Shown: positions 1 through 9,800, counted from the stretch's first letter. The stretch: 64,000 nucleotides of DNA from an alpha proteobacterium BAL199 (GCA_000171835.1 ABHC01000007.1:62001-126000); one strand, 5' to 3'. Numbers and translations: made by a program. The notes: generated by a model not told the origin, from the sequence alone.

Positions 1-411
<411 letters not shown>

Positions 412-450
412 CGGTCCGGCGGCGAGGTCCCCCACGCATTCCAACCACCG

Positions 451-1710
451 TCAACGATGCAAACGGAACGCAAGTTGCTTGGTGAACGGGCCGATGGCGA
501 TGGCGGTTGCCCGCCAGCCCGCATCCCGTCGAAACTCGTCGAAAGCCCGCATTTCGTGGTTCTCGAACCCCGGATAGCCGAAGTACTCGTCGAACACGAC
601 GACGCTTCCGTCAGTCAGGCGATCCCCCAGCCCCGAGAAAATGTCGACGGTACTCGAATAGAGATCACAGTCGATGTGCAGGAAAGCGATGGGCCCGTTA
701 TTTTCACGGCGAAACGGCGGAATGGTCTCGGAGAACCATCCGACATGGACCTGCACATTCTCCGGCAAGTCCGGAACCGTCCCGCCGGTCGAGTAGCTGC
801 CGGCGGCCTCGTCCTCCCAGGACTCCGGCAACCCCTGAAAACTGTCGAAGGCGTGTACCGGGCCGTCGACGAGTGCCGCGATCTGGATCGCCGACGCTCC
901 CTTGGCAACGCCGAACTCCAGATACAGGCCAGCCTGTCCGAGCCGCGTTCCGTGCAATGTTGATACGCAGTGGGCGAAGAGATCGCGGCGCGTTTGAAAC
1001 GCACGCATCGCCGGGTTGATCCATTCCGCAACACAGTCCACCGATGCGAGCCGAAAGCGCGGCGCGCACTCGCCGGCTAACGCCTGGCGGTCATCCGAAC
1101 CCGGCGGCCGGTTGTCGACACACTGGACAATCATCGCCCGGTAGTATGGCGCCCAAAGCAGGTCGGGACGGGATGCCGCCAGACGAGCTGCGTGTCTTTC
1201 AAACGCTGTTGGCCCCACCCCATATGCCTTGTGAAGAACGACGCTCGCGCGCGGATCGTCCGTGACGAACCAAGGCGTCAACCAGTGGAGTGCCCGCAAG
1301 CCGGATTGGCCACCGGCGCGTTGCTCGGGCGCCGCTGCTAGTTGCTGGTAGGCTTCGCACCGGTCCGGTGCGGCAACCATCGTCCGCACCGCCGCGGTGA
1401 CGATCCCGGCATCGCCGCGCGCCACGTGGCAACGTGTCAGGATCTCCAACAGCTCCGACGACAGACCATGCCTGATGATCCAGCCATCACCCGTTGTGAT
1501 CGCTTGATCATAGCGCCCCTGATCGGCAAGCAGCTTGACCAACAGCAAGACGACACGATGGTCAGCCGACGCAACGGCCAGCGCCATCCGCAGCACCTCC
1601 TCCACCAGTGGCAGGTGCCCGTTCGCGAACAGAAACCGAGCGAGGCTCAGCATTCGGGGGAGTGGCGGCGCCATAGTCTGCGTTGTCCCATTTTCATCGT
1701 CTTCGGCCAA
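451..1710 (-). CDS. TylF/MycF-like SAM-dependent methyltransferase with N-terminal helical repeats
   Basis: Residues about 15-200 are helical and TPR-like (paired Ala/Leu-rich helices), with no catalytic motif. Residues about 260-415 form a class I methyltransferase: the SAM loop is LEFGVAKGAS, followed by the acidic strand AFDSFQGLPE, and HIDCDLYSS plus FDEYFGYPG resemble the metal/substrate site of TylF/MycF (macrocin O-methyltransferase) enzymes. Homologues often modify sugars of surface glycans or secondary metabolites; the substrate here cannot be read from sequence. The longest frame opens with TTG at 1710; ATG at 1674 or 1653 are alternatives and none has a strong ribosome binding site. 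It is convergent with ligA and separated from it by 39 bases. Confidence 0.72.
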   Translation of the reverse strand: MAEDDENGTTQTMAPPLPRMLSLARFLFANGHLPLVEEVLRMALAVASADHRVVLLLVKLLADQGRYDQAITTGDGWIIRHGLSSELLEILTRCHVARGDAGIVTAAVRTMVAAPDRCEAYQQLAAAPEQRAGGQSGLRALHWLTPWFVTDDPRASVVLHKAYGVGPTAFERHAARLAASRPDLLWAPYYRAMIVQCVDNRPPGSDDRQALAGECAPRFRLASVDCVAEWINPAMRAFQTRRDLFAHCVSTLHGTRLGQAGLYLEFGVAKGASAIQIAALVDGPVHAFDSFQGLPESWEDEAAGSYSTGGTVPDLPENVQVHVGWFSETIPPFRRENNGPIAFLHIDCDLYSSTVDIFSGLGDRLTDGSVVVFDEYFGYPGFENHEMRAFDEFRRDAGWRATAIAIGPFTKQLAFRLHR

Positions 1711-1892
1711 ACTGGACCGTCCGCACCGCGCTGGTCGTGTCGGCCTGTGCCTGAGCCATGCAAAAACGTCATGCCACGGTCTGCTATTTTAGGGCTTTTC
1801 CTACCCACTCAAGCTTCCTATGTGCACTTCACAGTATTCGGTGCGGCGAGCATCTGCCCTCGGGCGTGATGGTTCGGTGTGAGGAACGTGCA

Positions 1893-2231
1893 ATGATCAC
1901 CACGAACACTAGCGGTTGGCTCGACCGCTACATTGCCGCCCGGGAGGCGTCTCTGGAATCCGTGACCGATCTTGATCGTGCCGGACAGGGCGTTGTCGAT
2001 CGTGACATTCGGTTCGGAACCTTGGCCAGTGTGCTGCGTTCCTTCTTCGCCGTTCACCGTCCACGGCGACGTTCGCTGGTGGATGTGGACGACCGGGTGT
2101 TCGCCGATCTTGGCTTGGCCCGTCAACAGATTGTAGCGCTTGCGGCGCGCGCGACCGAGGCACGCTGGACGGCATACGACCCGTCGCTGCCACGGATCGC
2201 GAGCGCCAACACGAGGTTCCGCGCCGCCTGA
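1893..2231 (+). CDS. DUF1127 (YjiS-like) small protein
   Basis: A 112-residue protein whose residues about 40-80 carry the DUF1127 pattern: an Arg-rich start (HRPRRRSL), then VDDRVFADLGLARQQI. DUF1127 proteins are abundant in alphaproteobacteria, and the studied ones (for example Rhodobacter CcaF1) act in RNA turnover. A role in RNA metabolism or stress adaptation is therefore possible but not shown here. I chose ATG 1893 because it follows a GAGGAACG ribosome site; the frame stays open upstream to 1758, but that part does not look like protein. A perfect terminator follows at 2302. A second DUF1127 gene lies downstream on the same strand. Confidence 0.7.
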   Translation: MITTNTSGWLDRYIAAREASLESVTDLDRAGQGVVDRDIRFGTLASVLRSFFAVHRPRRRSLVDVDDRVFADLGLARQQIVALAARATEARWTAYDPSLPRIASANTRFRAA

Positions 2232-2301
2232 AACGGCGGTGTGGTTCAGCCGGTTCACCGCCAGCGGAACCGGTTTCATTCCCTAGACTCCCTGACTACG
2301 G

Positions 2302-2332
2302 ATGCGCCCCTCTCTGGAGGGGCGCATCTTTT
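2302..2332 (+). terminator. Rho-independent terminator after first DUF1127 gene
   Basis: A perfect 11-bp stem (2302-2312 with 2317-2327, GC-rich core GCGCCCC/GGGGCGC) with a four-base loop is followed by CTTTT. It ends transcription of the first DUF1127 gene, so the second one needs its own promoter somewhere in 2333-2500. Confidence 0.85.
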
Positions 2333-2509
2333 ATGAGCAAGCATCCCACTGTGAACATGCTTGTTCAGATTATCCATGCGCCGGATGCAATGCTGCACTG
2401 CAAAACAACTGCTGTCTTCAGCGACTCCGTCGTCCCAAGTATGGGTGCGACAACAGCGGACCCGAGACGAATTCGCCCACGGTCCGAGACCCTTCTCGGA
2501 GACAAGACT

Positions 2510-2917
2510 ATGACCACCAACCACTTCGCCGCTATCGCGGCTGACACTTTCTCGATCGACCCGATGGCGCTGGCACTGGCCGCCCGTCGCAATCGTGACG
2601 CCTACATCGCCGACATGCTGTCGCGCGGCACCCAGGCGCTGACCGCTCGCCTTGGCGGTTGGCTGCGTCGCCGCCGGACCTTCGCCGAGTTGCAGCAGCT
2701 CGACAGCCGGTTGATGGCCGATATCGGTCTCGACCGGGCCGCGTTCGCGGCGGGCATCATCCGTCGGATGAACGACGATCGGACCCAGGCCATCGTCGGC
2801 CAGACCTTTGCGCCGGTGGCCAGCCCAATGCCCCGCCACGCTGCGGAAGCCCATCTGGCGTCGGCCGTCACACCGGCCGCCGCCAACACCACCATCGACT
2901 CGCGTCGGGCGGCCTGA
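2510..2917 (+). CDS. DUF1127 (YjiS-like) small protein, second copy
   Basis: A 135-residue protein. The DUF1127 segment lies near residues 50-90 (WLRRRRTFAELQQLDSRLMADIGLDRAAF), preceded by a predicted amphipathic helix and followed by a low-complexity Ala/Thr tail. ATG 2510 is chosen because GGAGACAAG sits at the right distance upstream; the frame remains open to 2333, but that part is the terminator and leader. It is paralogous to the gene at 1893 but clearly diverged. Terminators on both sides make it a monocistronic unit. By analogy with studied DUF1127 proteins it may influence RNA stability or maturation; that is inference. Confidence 0.75.
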   Translation: MTTNHFAAIAADTFSIDPMALALAARRNRDAYIADMLSRGTQALTARLGGWLRRRRTFAELQQLDSRLMADIGLDRAAFAAGIIRRMNDDRTQAIVGQTFAPVASPMPRHAAEAHLASAVTPAAANTTIDSRRAA

Positions 2918-2955
2918 CCTCCTCCCTCCCCCCCAGGCATTTCGGCGCGTGCAAC

Positions 2956-2992
2956 GGCCGGCGATCTTCGGATCGCCGGCCGATCTCTTTTC
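2956..2992 (+). terminator. Rho-independent terminator with UUCG tetraloop
   Basis: A perfect 11-bp stem (2956-2966 with 2971-2981) is closed by a TTCG loop, and CGATCTCTTTT follows. It lies between the convergent DUF1127 gene and prmA and serves the plus-strand gene. Confidence 0.85.
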
Positions 2993-2996
2993 AGCG

Positions 2997-3875
2997 TCAA
3001 TTTTTGCCGAAGACCAAGGCGCTCCATCCGTCGCGGCGATAGCGCGACAGCAGCCGTAGTCCCTGAACGCGATGGGCAGCCAGTACCCTGGTTTCCTGAT
3101 CGTACATGAGCCCCGAAAGGATCGCCCGCCCGCCGGGTGCAAGGCCGTTCGCCAGGTCCGGCGCCATTGCGCAGAGTGGGCCCGCCAGGATGTTGGCCAG
3201 CACCAGATCGTACGGCGCGGTCCGACGCACCAACGGCGCCCGCCAGCCGCGGGATACCGCGGTGCGGATGCGGGTCGCCGTTCCGTTCAGCCGTGCATTC
3301 TCGGCGGCGGTCGTCACCGATGGCGGATCGAGGTCGACAGCCACGATCCGAGAGGACGGCACCAACTTGGCGGTAGCCATCGCCAGGATCCCCGAGCCGC
3401 AGCCGAGATCGAGCACCCGACGCGGCCGGCGGCGGCGAACCAGATCCTGCAGCGCCCGCAGGCACAGCGCGGTTGTCGCATGACTGCCCGATCCGAACGC
3501 CCGTGCGGCGTCGACGATCAGTTCAATCGAGCCCGCTGGCTTTGTCTCGGTCACGTGGCTGCTGCGAACCCAGACACGGCCCTCGCGGATCGGCGGAAAC
3601 GACTGCCGGTTCAATGACAGCCAGTCGACATCCGGCAGCGGCTCGATCACGGTATCCGGCGGCGGAGTACCAACCGTAGCCGCCGCCAACGCCAATGCCG
3701 CCACGATGGCCGGTCGTGCCGGCTCGTCCTCGCTCAGCCCCTCAATCGTCCAGTTTCCGCCCGGCGACTCCTCCAGCGCGGTAAGAGCAACGACATACGG
3801 CTCGAGCGCAGCGCTTAGAGCGTCCGCAGCGCGCGCCGGCGCCGTCATCGCGATCCGCCACAGCGGCGTGGACAT
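2997..3875 (-). CDS. prmA: Ribosomal protein L11 methyltransferase PrmA
   Basis: A 292-residue SAM-dependent methyltransferase. Diagnostic parts are the substrate-binding stretch ARAFGSGSHATTALCL (near residue 127), the SAM loop VLDLGCGSGILAMA, the acidic VAVDLDPPSV strand and the catalytic-loop motif DLVLANILAGPL. Together these define PrmA, which trimethylates amino groups of ribosomal protein L11 in the cytoplasm. Length fits the family. The N-terminal L11-recognition domain (residues 1-100) is shorter in conserved features but present. It lies 26 bases downstream of the helicase gene on the same strand, so the two may be co-transcribed. Confidence 0.93.
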   Translation of the reverse strand: MSTPLWRIAMTAPARAADALSAALEPYVVALTALEESPGGNWTIEGLSEDEPARPAIVAALALAAATVGTPPPDTVIEPLPDVDWLSLNRQSFPPIREGRVWVRSSHVTETKPAGSIELIVDAARAFGSGSHATTALCLRALQDLVRRRRPRRVLDLGCGSGILAMATAKLVPSSRIVAVDLDPPSVTTAAENARLNGTATRIRTAVSRGWRAPLVRRTAPYDLVLANILAGPLCAMAPDLANGLAPGGRAILSGLMYDQETRVLAAHRVQGLRLLSRYRRDGWSALVFGKN

Positions 3876-3901
3876 GCTTGCAGTCTCCGTCGTTCGCAGG
3901 A

Positions 3902-6298
3902 TCAGGGAGTCGACACGAAGGTCTCGACCACATTCTTCAGGCCGGCGTGGTCAAACGCGATTTCCAGCTTGTCGCCATCGACAGTCTGGACGGTGCCCAT
4001 ACCGAATTTCTGGTGGAACACCCGGTCGCCGACGGCAAAGCGCGACGGCTTGGAGCGGTCGACGGTATAGCCCTGGCCGTCAATCATCGGTGCGCGGGTT
4101 CGGATCGTCCCGCCGCCGCGCCGCATGTATCCGGGCCCCCGCCCCGCCACGCCGCCGGCTAAATCCCAGCGGCTGGACCGAGCGGCTCCCGACGACCCCG
4201 ACGCATCATCGCGGTCGCCAAAGCTCAGTCCATCACGCCGACCACCGAAGCCGGCGCTGCCGTAACCACCGCCGTATCCGCCAGTCGAGCCGTACAGTCC
4301 AGCCTCGGAAATCGTCTCGACATGCTCGCCCGGCAGTTCAGAGACGAACCGTGACGGGATCGCGCTCTGCCACAAGCCGTGGACCCGACGGTTGGCGGCA
4401 AAAACGATCTCCACCGACTTGCGCGCCCTGGTCAGGCCGACATAGGCGAGACGGCGCTCCTCCTCCAGTCCGGCGGCACCGTTCTCGTCGAGGGCACGCT
4501 GGTTCGGAAACAGCCCTTCCTCCCAACCAGGCAGAAACACCACGTCGAACTCAAGCCCCTTGGCGGCGTGCAGGGTCATCAGGCTGATCTTGGCTTCGTC
4601 GGGGTCGTCGGCGTTCTCCATCACCAGGCTGATGTGCTCCAGGAAGCCCGCGAGGGTTTCGTACTCCTCAAGCGCCGTCACCAGTTCCTTGAGGTTCTCC
4701 AGCCGGCCCGGCGCTTCCGGCGAGCGGTCCTTCTGGAGGGACTCGGTGTAACCGGATTCGTCCAAGACGGCGCGAACCAGATCCGCCAGCCCCTCGACCT
4801 GGGCCGCCTCGCGCCAACGACCGAACGCATCCATCAACGTGCGTAGATTCCGGCGCGCCGCCGACGGCAACTCGTCGGTCTGGACCAGCGCATCGACCGC
4901 GCGGGTCAGCGACAGCCCCTGAGCCCGGGCGTAGCCGTGCACCGCCCGCATCGTCGTGTCACCAATGCCGCGACGCGGCACGTTCACGATGCGCTCGAAC
5001 GCCATGTCGTCGTCCGGCTGATTGATGACCCGCAAATAGGCAACGGCGTCGCGGATTTCCTTGCGCTCGTAGAAGCGAGCGCCCCCGACCACCCGGTACG
5101 GGACACCGAGCGTGATCAGCCGCTCTTCGAACTCACGTGTCTGGAAGCCGGCTCGGACCAGCACCGCCATGTCCGACAGGGCAACGCTCTTGCGCTGAAA
5201 ATCCTCGATCCGGTCGCCGACGACCCTGGCTTCCTCTTCGCCGTCCCACACCCCGCGGACCACGACCTTGTCGCCGTGGTCGCCTTCGGTCCACAGGGTC
5301 TTGCCGAGCCGCCCCTCGTTGTTGGCGATCACCTGCGAGGCGGCAGCCAAAATTCGCGAGGTGGAGCGGTAGTTCTGTTCGAGGCGAACGACCGTGGCGC
5401 CCGGAAAATCGCTTTCGAACTTCAGGATGTTGCCGATCTCGGCACCGCGCCAGCCGTAGATCGACTGGTCGTCGTCGCCGACGCAGCAGATGTTCTTGTG
5501 CGACTGGGCCAACAGCCGCAGCCAGAGATACTGCGAGACGTTGGTGTCCTGATACTCGTCGACCAACAGGTAACGGAACCGCTCCTGATAGTCCTTCAGA
5601 ATTTCCGGCCGGCTCTGGAACAGGGTCAGGTTGTGCATCAGCAGGTCGCCGAAATCGGCGGCGTTCTGGGTGACCAGCCGTTCCTGGTACTGGCGGTAGA
5701 CTTCCTGCAGCCGCCCGCCGGCCAGATCCCCGACCTCGGCGACGCCGATCTTCTCCGGTCCGAGACCGCGGTCCTTCCAGCGCTGGATCACCCCCATCAC
5801 CACCCGGGCCGGCCAGCGCTTGTCGTCGATGTCCTCGGCCTGCAGGACCTGCTTCAGCAGCCGGACCTGGTCGTCGGCGTCGAGAATGGTGAAGTTGGAG
5901 CGCAGCCCAACCACCTCGGCGTGCCGTCGCAGAATCCGGGCGGCCAGCGCGTGGAAGGTACCGAGCCACACCTGCTCGGCGGCCGGCCCGACGATCCGGG
6001 CCACCCGCTCCTTCATCTCTCGCGACGCCCGGTTGGTGAAGGTCACGGCCAGCACGTTCCAGGGACGCGCCTTGCCAAGCGCCAGCAGATGGGCGAGCCG
6101 GGTGGTCAATACCCGGGTCTTCCCGGTTCCAGCACCGGCCAGGACCAGCACCGGGCCGTCGAGCGCTTCGACGGCGGCACGCTGGGCCGGGTTCAGGCCG
6201 GACAAGTAGCTGTCCGGGCGCGGCGCACGCACCGGGGGCGATGGCGGCAGCGCCGCCGGTTCGCGCGGGTCGGGTCGGGTCGAGAAAAGATCGGTCAT
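3902..6298 (-). CDS. uvrD: UvrD/PcrA-type ATP-dependent DNA helicase
   Basis: A 798-residue SF1A helicase. Walker A GAGTGKT is at residues 55-61, Walker B/motif II is LLVDEYQDTN, motif III DDDQSIYGWRGA, motif V TLHAAKGLEFDVV and motif VI RRLAYVGLTRAR. It unwinds DNA 3'-5' in nucleotide-excision and mismatch repair and removes blocking proteins. A Gly/Ser/Tyr-rich linker (near residues 655-700) precedes the C-terminal Tudor-like domain (FAVGDRVFHQKFGMGTV), which in relatives contacts RNA polymerase or UvrB. ATG 6298 is chosen over the upstream in-frame start at 6343 because MTDLF begins the conserved region. The helicase-then-prmA order suggests an operon. Confidence 0.93.
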   Translation of the reverse strand: MTDLFSTRPDPREPAALPPSPPVRAPRPDSYLSGLNPAQRAAVEALDGPVLVLAGAGTGKTRVLTTRLAHLLALGKARPWNVLAVTFTNRASREMKERVARIVGPAAEQVWLGTFHALAARILRRHAEVVGLRSNFTILDADDQVRLLKQVLQAEDIDDKRWPARVVMGVIQRWKDRGLGPEKIGVAEVGDLAGGRLQEVYRQYQERLVTQNAADFGDLLMHNLTLFQSRPEILKDYQERFRYLLVDEYQDTNVSQYLWLRLLAQSHKNICCVGDDDQSIYGWRGAEIGNILKFESDFPGATVVRLEQNYRSTSRILAAASQVIANNEGRLGKTLWTEGDHGDKVVVRGVWDGEEEARVVGDRIEDFQRKSVALSDMAVLVRAGFQTREFEERLITLGVPYRVVGGARFYERKEIRDAVAYLRVINQPDDDMAFERIVNVPRRGIGDTTMRAVHGYARAQGLSLTRAVDALVQTDELPSAARRNLRTLMDAFGRWREAAQVEGLADLVRAVLDESGYTESLQKDRSPEAPGRLENLKELVTALEEYETLAGFLEHISLVMENADDPDEAKISLMTLHAAKGLEFDVVFLPGWEEGLFPNQRALDENGAAGLEEERRLAYVGLTRARKSVEIVFAANRRVHGLWQSAIPSRFVSELPGEHVETISEAGLYGSTGGYGGGYGSAGFGGRRDGLSFGDRDDASGSSGAARSSRWDLAGGVAGRGPGYMRRGGGTIRTRAPMIDGQGYTVDRSKPSRFAVGDRVFHQKFGMGTVQTVDGDKLEIAFDHAGLKNVVETFVSTP

Positions 6299-6352
6299 GA
6301 TGCCTTCGGATATAGCACGCACGCCGCACAGCCCCAGGATCAAAATCGACCG

Positions 6353-8128
6353 TCAGAGCGTCTCGCCATGCTCCTCGGCACGCAGGTTGACCAACGCGGT
6401 GTTGTAGGCCCGCATGACGTCGCGCTCGTGCAAGCATCCGAGCAGCCGGGTGCCATCGTGATCGTCAACCACACCGAGCAGGCCTTCGTCGACTTCGCCG
6501 AAGCGGCGAATCGCCTTCTGCAGATCGTCGGAGCGGGCGAGCACCGGCGGCGAGCGGCGGGCCAGGTTCTCCGCGCACAGTTCCTGGTCGTGGCTCTGGT
6601 CGAACGCCGCGTCGCCCAACTCCTCCAGGGTGATAGTCCCGATCAGGCGGTCGTCGCCGTCCACCACGAACAACTCATTGAGCGGGGCTTGGCGCAACCG
6701 GTCACGCAATGTACCGAGCATGGCTTCGGGCGGAACGGTCACGTGATCCTGACGCATCAGGTCGTGCACCTTCAGGCTCCGCAACGCCGCCATGTCGTGG
6801 CCGCCCTGCAGGTCGAAGCCCCGACGCTTCAACTGGTCGGCGAAGAACGACGGACCATGCCAGACCCTGGTCAGCAGCGAGGCGATCACCACCGCCACCA
6901 TCACCCCGATGGTGAGGCGATAGTCACTGGTCAGCTCGAAGATGATCAGGATGGTCGAGATCGGCGCGCCCAGCACGGCGCCAGCCACGGCCCCCATGCC
7001 GATCATCGTATAGGCGCCATGCCCGGACGAAAGGTGTGGGAACGGATGACTGGCGACGAGCCCGAACGACCCGCCGACCATCGCCCCGATGAACAAGGAC
7101 GGCGAGAACACCCCGCCGCCGAAGCCCGCTCCCAGGCAGAGCGCGGTCATCAGAATCTTCAGGACCGCCAGGGTGGCAAGAAGCTGAAATCCATACTGCT
7201 CTTTCAGCGCGTTGTCGGTCGCTTCATAGCCGACCCCGAGAATCTCCGGGTACCACAAGGCGACCACTCCGACGATCAGGCCAGCGAACGCCGGATGCAG
7301 CCAGCGTGGCCCAGGCAGCGTCTCCGCCGTGCGCTCCACCATGGCAGTCAGCCGCATCAGGGCAATGGCCGCCGCAGCGCACGCGATCCCCAGCAAGGCG
7401 AAGGCCGGGAACTGAAGGAACGACACGATCTCGTAGTTGGCGAGCCGGAACGCCGGGAAGTCCCCGAACCACATGCGCGACACGATGGTGCCGCACACCG
7501 ACGCGATGACGATCGGCGCGAACGCCGACAACGCGTAGTGGCCGATGACTACCTCCAGCGCGAAGAACACCCCGGCAATCGGGGCGTTGAACGAGGCTGC
7601 CACCGCGCTTGCCACCCCGCAGCCAAGCAGGGTGCGGGACTGGGACCGCGTCAGATGCAACGGCCGCCCGACAAAGCTGGCCAAGGCGGCGCCCAGATGA
7701 ACAGCCGGACCTTCTCGACCGACCGACGCGCCGGAGCCGATCGACAGGATGCTGATCACCGCAGCCCCGATTCCCTGCCGGAACGACATCCGGCCGGCCC
7801 GCAAGGCGCTGGCTTCGATCACGTTGGCAACGCCTTGCGGGCGGCGACCAGGCATCAGCCAATAAGTGATCAGGCCGACCAGCAGGCCACCGGCCGCCGG
7901 CGCCAACGCGATCCGCCACCAGCCCGACTCGCGGGCACCACTGGCCACCAACTCGTGATGAAACCCCAGGAACAGCCATTGAACGGCACTGATCGCCTCG
8001 CGGAATCCGACCGCGCCGGCGGCGGCCGCGAATCCGACCACCAGCGCGGCAACGCTGGTCAGAAGCTGGTCGTTGCGAACCAACCGCTTAAGCCCCACAA
8101 GAGGCCGAGCGACGAATGTTTTGAACAT
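6353..8128 (-). CDS. ClC-family chloride channel/transporter with CBS pair
   Basis: A 591-residue membrane protein. The ClC pore signature GSGASVGREGP (near residue 138) includes the gating glutamate, and GAGFGGGVFSPSLFIGA matches the second selectivity segment. About ten to twelve hydrophobic helices span residues 20-440. The cytoplasmic tail (about 455-580) is a CBS pair (HDLMRQDHVTVPPEA and the second copy ending LLGVVDDHD...LHERDVM), which in relatives binds adenine nucleotides and tunes gating. It moves chloride or another anion, possibly in exchange for protons; the proton-glutamate needed for exchange was not located with certainty. It ends 54 bases before the helicase start on the same strand. 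Confidence 0.92.
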   Translation of the reverse strand: MFKTFVARPLVGLKRLVRNDQLLTSVAALVVGFAAAAGAVGFREAISAVQWLFLGFHHELVASGARESGWWRIALAPAAGGLLVGLITYWLMPGRRPQGVANVIEASALRAGRMSFRQGIGAAVISILSIGSGASVGREGPAVHLGAALASFVGRPLHLTRSQSRTLLGCGVASAVAASFNAPIAGVFFALEVVIGHYALSAFAPIVIASVCGTIVSRMWFGDFPAFRLANYEIVSFLQFPAFALLGIACAAAAIALMRLTAMVERTAETLPGPRWLHPAFAGLIVGVVALWYPEILGVGYEATDNALKEQYGFQLLATLAVLKILMTALCLGAGFGGGVFSPSLFIGAMVGGSFGLVASHPFPHLSSGHGAYTMIGMGAVAGAVLGAPISTILIIFELTSDYRLTIGVMVAVVIASLLTRVWHGPSFFADQLKRRGFDLQGGHDMAALRSLKVHDLMRQDHVTVPPEAMLGTLRDRLRQAPLNELFVVDGDDRLIGTITLEELGDAAFDQSHDQELCAENLARRSPPVLARSDDLQKAIRRFGEVDEGLLGVVDDHDGTRLLGCLHERDVMRAYNTALVNLRAEEHGETL

Positions 8129-8240
8129 AGCCGACCAAGGTCGTTGTCTGGCGAGTTAAGCCATTGCAGCTTAACGACTCTTCAAATCAGTTGAAAGCGA
8201 CCTTGCCGACCGTGCCAGCAGATCACTACCGTGAGGCCCC

Positions 8241-8741
8241 ATGACTATTCAACTGCGGCCGGCTGTAGCCGGCGATGTCGACACCCTTCTCGAAATGATC
8301 CACCGGCTGGCCGCTGTGCAGGACGCCGACGGGTATGTTCGGTCGACCCCACAAGACCTCCTGCGTGACGGATTCGGCGCGACGCCACGGTTTCACGTCT
8401 TGCTGGCCGAAGCCGTCAATCGGCCCAACGCAACGCCGGCACCGATCGGATTCGCGTTGTACTACTTCACGTATTCGACCTGGGTGGGCCGACCGAACCT
8501 GTACGTCGAAGACCTGTACGTCGACCCGGACCAGCAGGGCGGCGGCGTCGGCAAGCGCCTGATGGCCGCATTGGCCCGGGCAGCGCTCGACGCTGGATGC
8601 GGACGCCTGGAGCTGTCGGTCAAGACCGACAACCGGGCTCGCGTCTTCTATGAACGACTGGGCCTCACCCGAAAGGGCACGTGGTTGCCTTACGCCGTCG
8701 AAGGCGAAGGCCTGCAATCACTCGGCCGGTCCGCGGACTGA
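8241..8741 (+). CDS. GNAT-family N-acetyltransferase
   Basis: A 166-residue single-domain GNAT. The acetyl-CoA loop is QQGGGVGKRLM (motif A, near residue 98), preceded by the beta-strand YVEDLYVDPD and followed by motif B NRARVFYERLGLTRKG. The family transfers an acetyl group from acetyl-CoA to an amine; the substrate is unknown, though diamine-like acetyltransferases share this layout. ATG 8241 follows GTGAGGCCCC. Its 3' end overlaps the convergent diguanylate cyclase gene by 24 bases. Confidence 0.88.
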   Translation: MTIQLRPAVAGDVDTLLEMIHRLAAVQDADGYVRSTPQDLLRDGFGATPRFHVLLAEAVNRPNATPAPIGFALYYFTYSTWVGRPNLYVEDLYVDPDQQGGGVGKRLMAALARAALDAGCGRLELSVKTDNRARVFYERLGLTRKGTWLPYAVEGEGLQSLGRSAD

Positions 8742-9800
8742 CTGGGCGTTACCAGCCGCCCGATCGCCCGGACCATCGACGACGGCAACACGGTTTCGCC
8801 CCGCCTGCTTGGCGTCATAGAGCCCGGTATCGGCGCGCTCGATAAGCTGGCCAACCACTTCGCCGGGTTGGTAGGCGGTCACCCCGAGGGACAGGGTGAC
8901 CGTGCCCAGATCATCACCGCTGCTGCGGCGCACGACGTGCTTCTCACCGATCCGCTCCCGGATCCGCTCAGCGATCCGTGCCGCTTCGTCGAGCCTGCAC
9001 TCCGGCAGAACCACTACGAACTCCTCGCCACCGAAGCGGGCTGCGAGATCGCCGGGTCGAATGGCTTCGATCAATACGCGTCCAACCAACCGCAGAACCT
9101 GGTCGCCGACCATATGTCCGTAAGTGTCATTGAATGTCTTGAAATGGTCGATGTCTGCCATCAACAGGCACAATGTGGTGCCGTCTTCCATGGCTTTGGC
9201 CGCAGCCGAGCGCAGTTCCCGCTCGAACTGCATCCGGTTTGCCAGGCCGGTCAGACCGTCCGTCGACGCTTCGCGCCGGGTCGCAACGAGTGATTTGCGC
9301 AGACGCGCGATTTCCTCGGCCGACCGTTCCAACCGCCCATGCAACCGAGCATTCCGTGCCTCCATGACACGCGTCTCGTGCACGAGGCTACCAACGAGGC
9401 GGTGCATCTCGCCGTCCACCGGCTCGGTGCGGGTCAAGGCGTCGGAGATGTCGGAAAGTGCCCGACCGTAGGTTCGGTTACCGTCACCAGCGTCGGCAAC
9501 CGTCGTCGACAACTGGCCGGCGACGGCATGCAGGCCGTCAGCCACGGTCTCGATTTCATCGGAGTGGTACATCGGCACGATGAAACGCGCGTGCAGGTCG
9601 GCGTTTCGGATGCTGTCGAATTCCTGGCCGTTGTCCCTCAGAATATCGATCGTCCTGCACAGATGTGGATCGCTGCGGTTTGCGTAAGCATACCAGACGG
9701 CAAAATTCTCCGGTGTTGGGGGGATTCCCAACACGGACATGTGGCCCAGCGCCTCATCGGCAATCTGGCCAACCTCGTTGACTTCCGGGTCGGTCACCAT
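8718..9800 (-). CDS. GGDEF diguanylate cyclase
   Basis: A 360-residue soluble protein that makes the second messenger cyclic di-GMP from two GTP. The catalytic signature is GGEEF at residues 257-261, with ADIDHFKTFNDTYGH for metal and nucleotide binding. The product-inhibition I-site RPGD is intact five residues before GGEEF (248-251), so the enzyme is predicted to be active and feedback-controlled. Residues 1-170 have no membrane helix; the start (ALGHMSVLGIPPTPENFAVWY) resembles cytoplasmic sensor modules of unnamed GGDEF proteins, and residues 140-175 look coiled-coil. The window also encodes a PilZ protein (54587), a possible c-di-GMP effector. Confidence 0.93.
   Translation of the reverse strand: MVTDPEVNEVGQIADEALGHMSVLGIPPTPENFAVWYAYANRSDPHLCRTIDILRDNGQEFDSIRNADLHARFIVPMYHSDEIETVADGLHAVAGQLSTTVADAGDGNRTYGRALSDISDALTRTEPVDGEMHRLVGSLVHETRVMEARNARLHGRLERSAEEIARLRKSLVATRREASTDGLTGLANRMQFERELRSAAAKAMEDGTTLCLLMADIDHFKTFNDTYGHMVGDQVLRLVGRVLIEAIRPGDLAARFGGEEFVVVLPECRLDEAARIAERIRERIGEKHVVRRSSGDDLGTVTLSLGVTAYQPGEVVGQLIERADTGLYDAKQAGRNRVAVVDGPGDRAAGNAQSVRGPAE

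Noticed and set aside
4937-8194. Open frame of 1085 codons on the plus strand
   Set aside because: It lies fully antisense to the helicase and the ClC gene, which have clear domain motifs. High GC leaves few stops in the opposite frame; composition is His/Gln/Arg-rich without recognisable domains.
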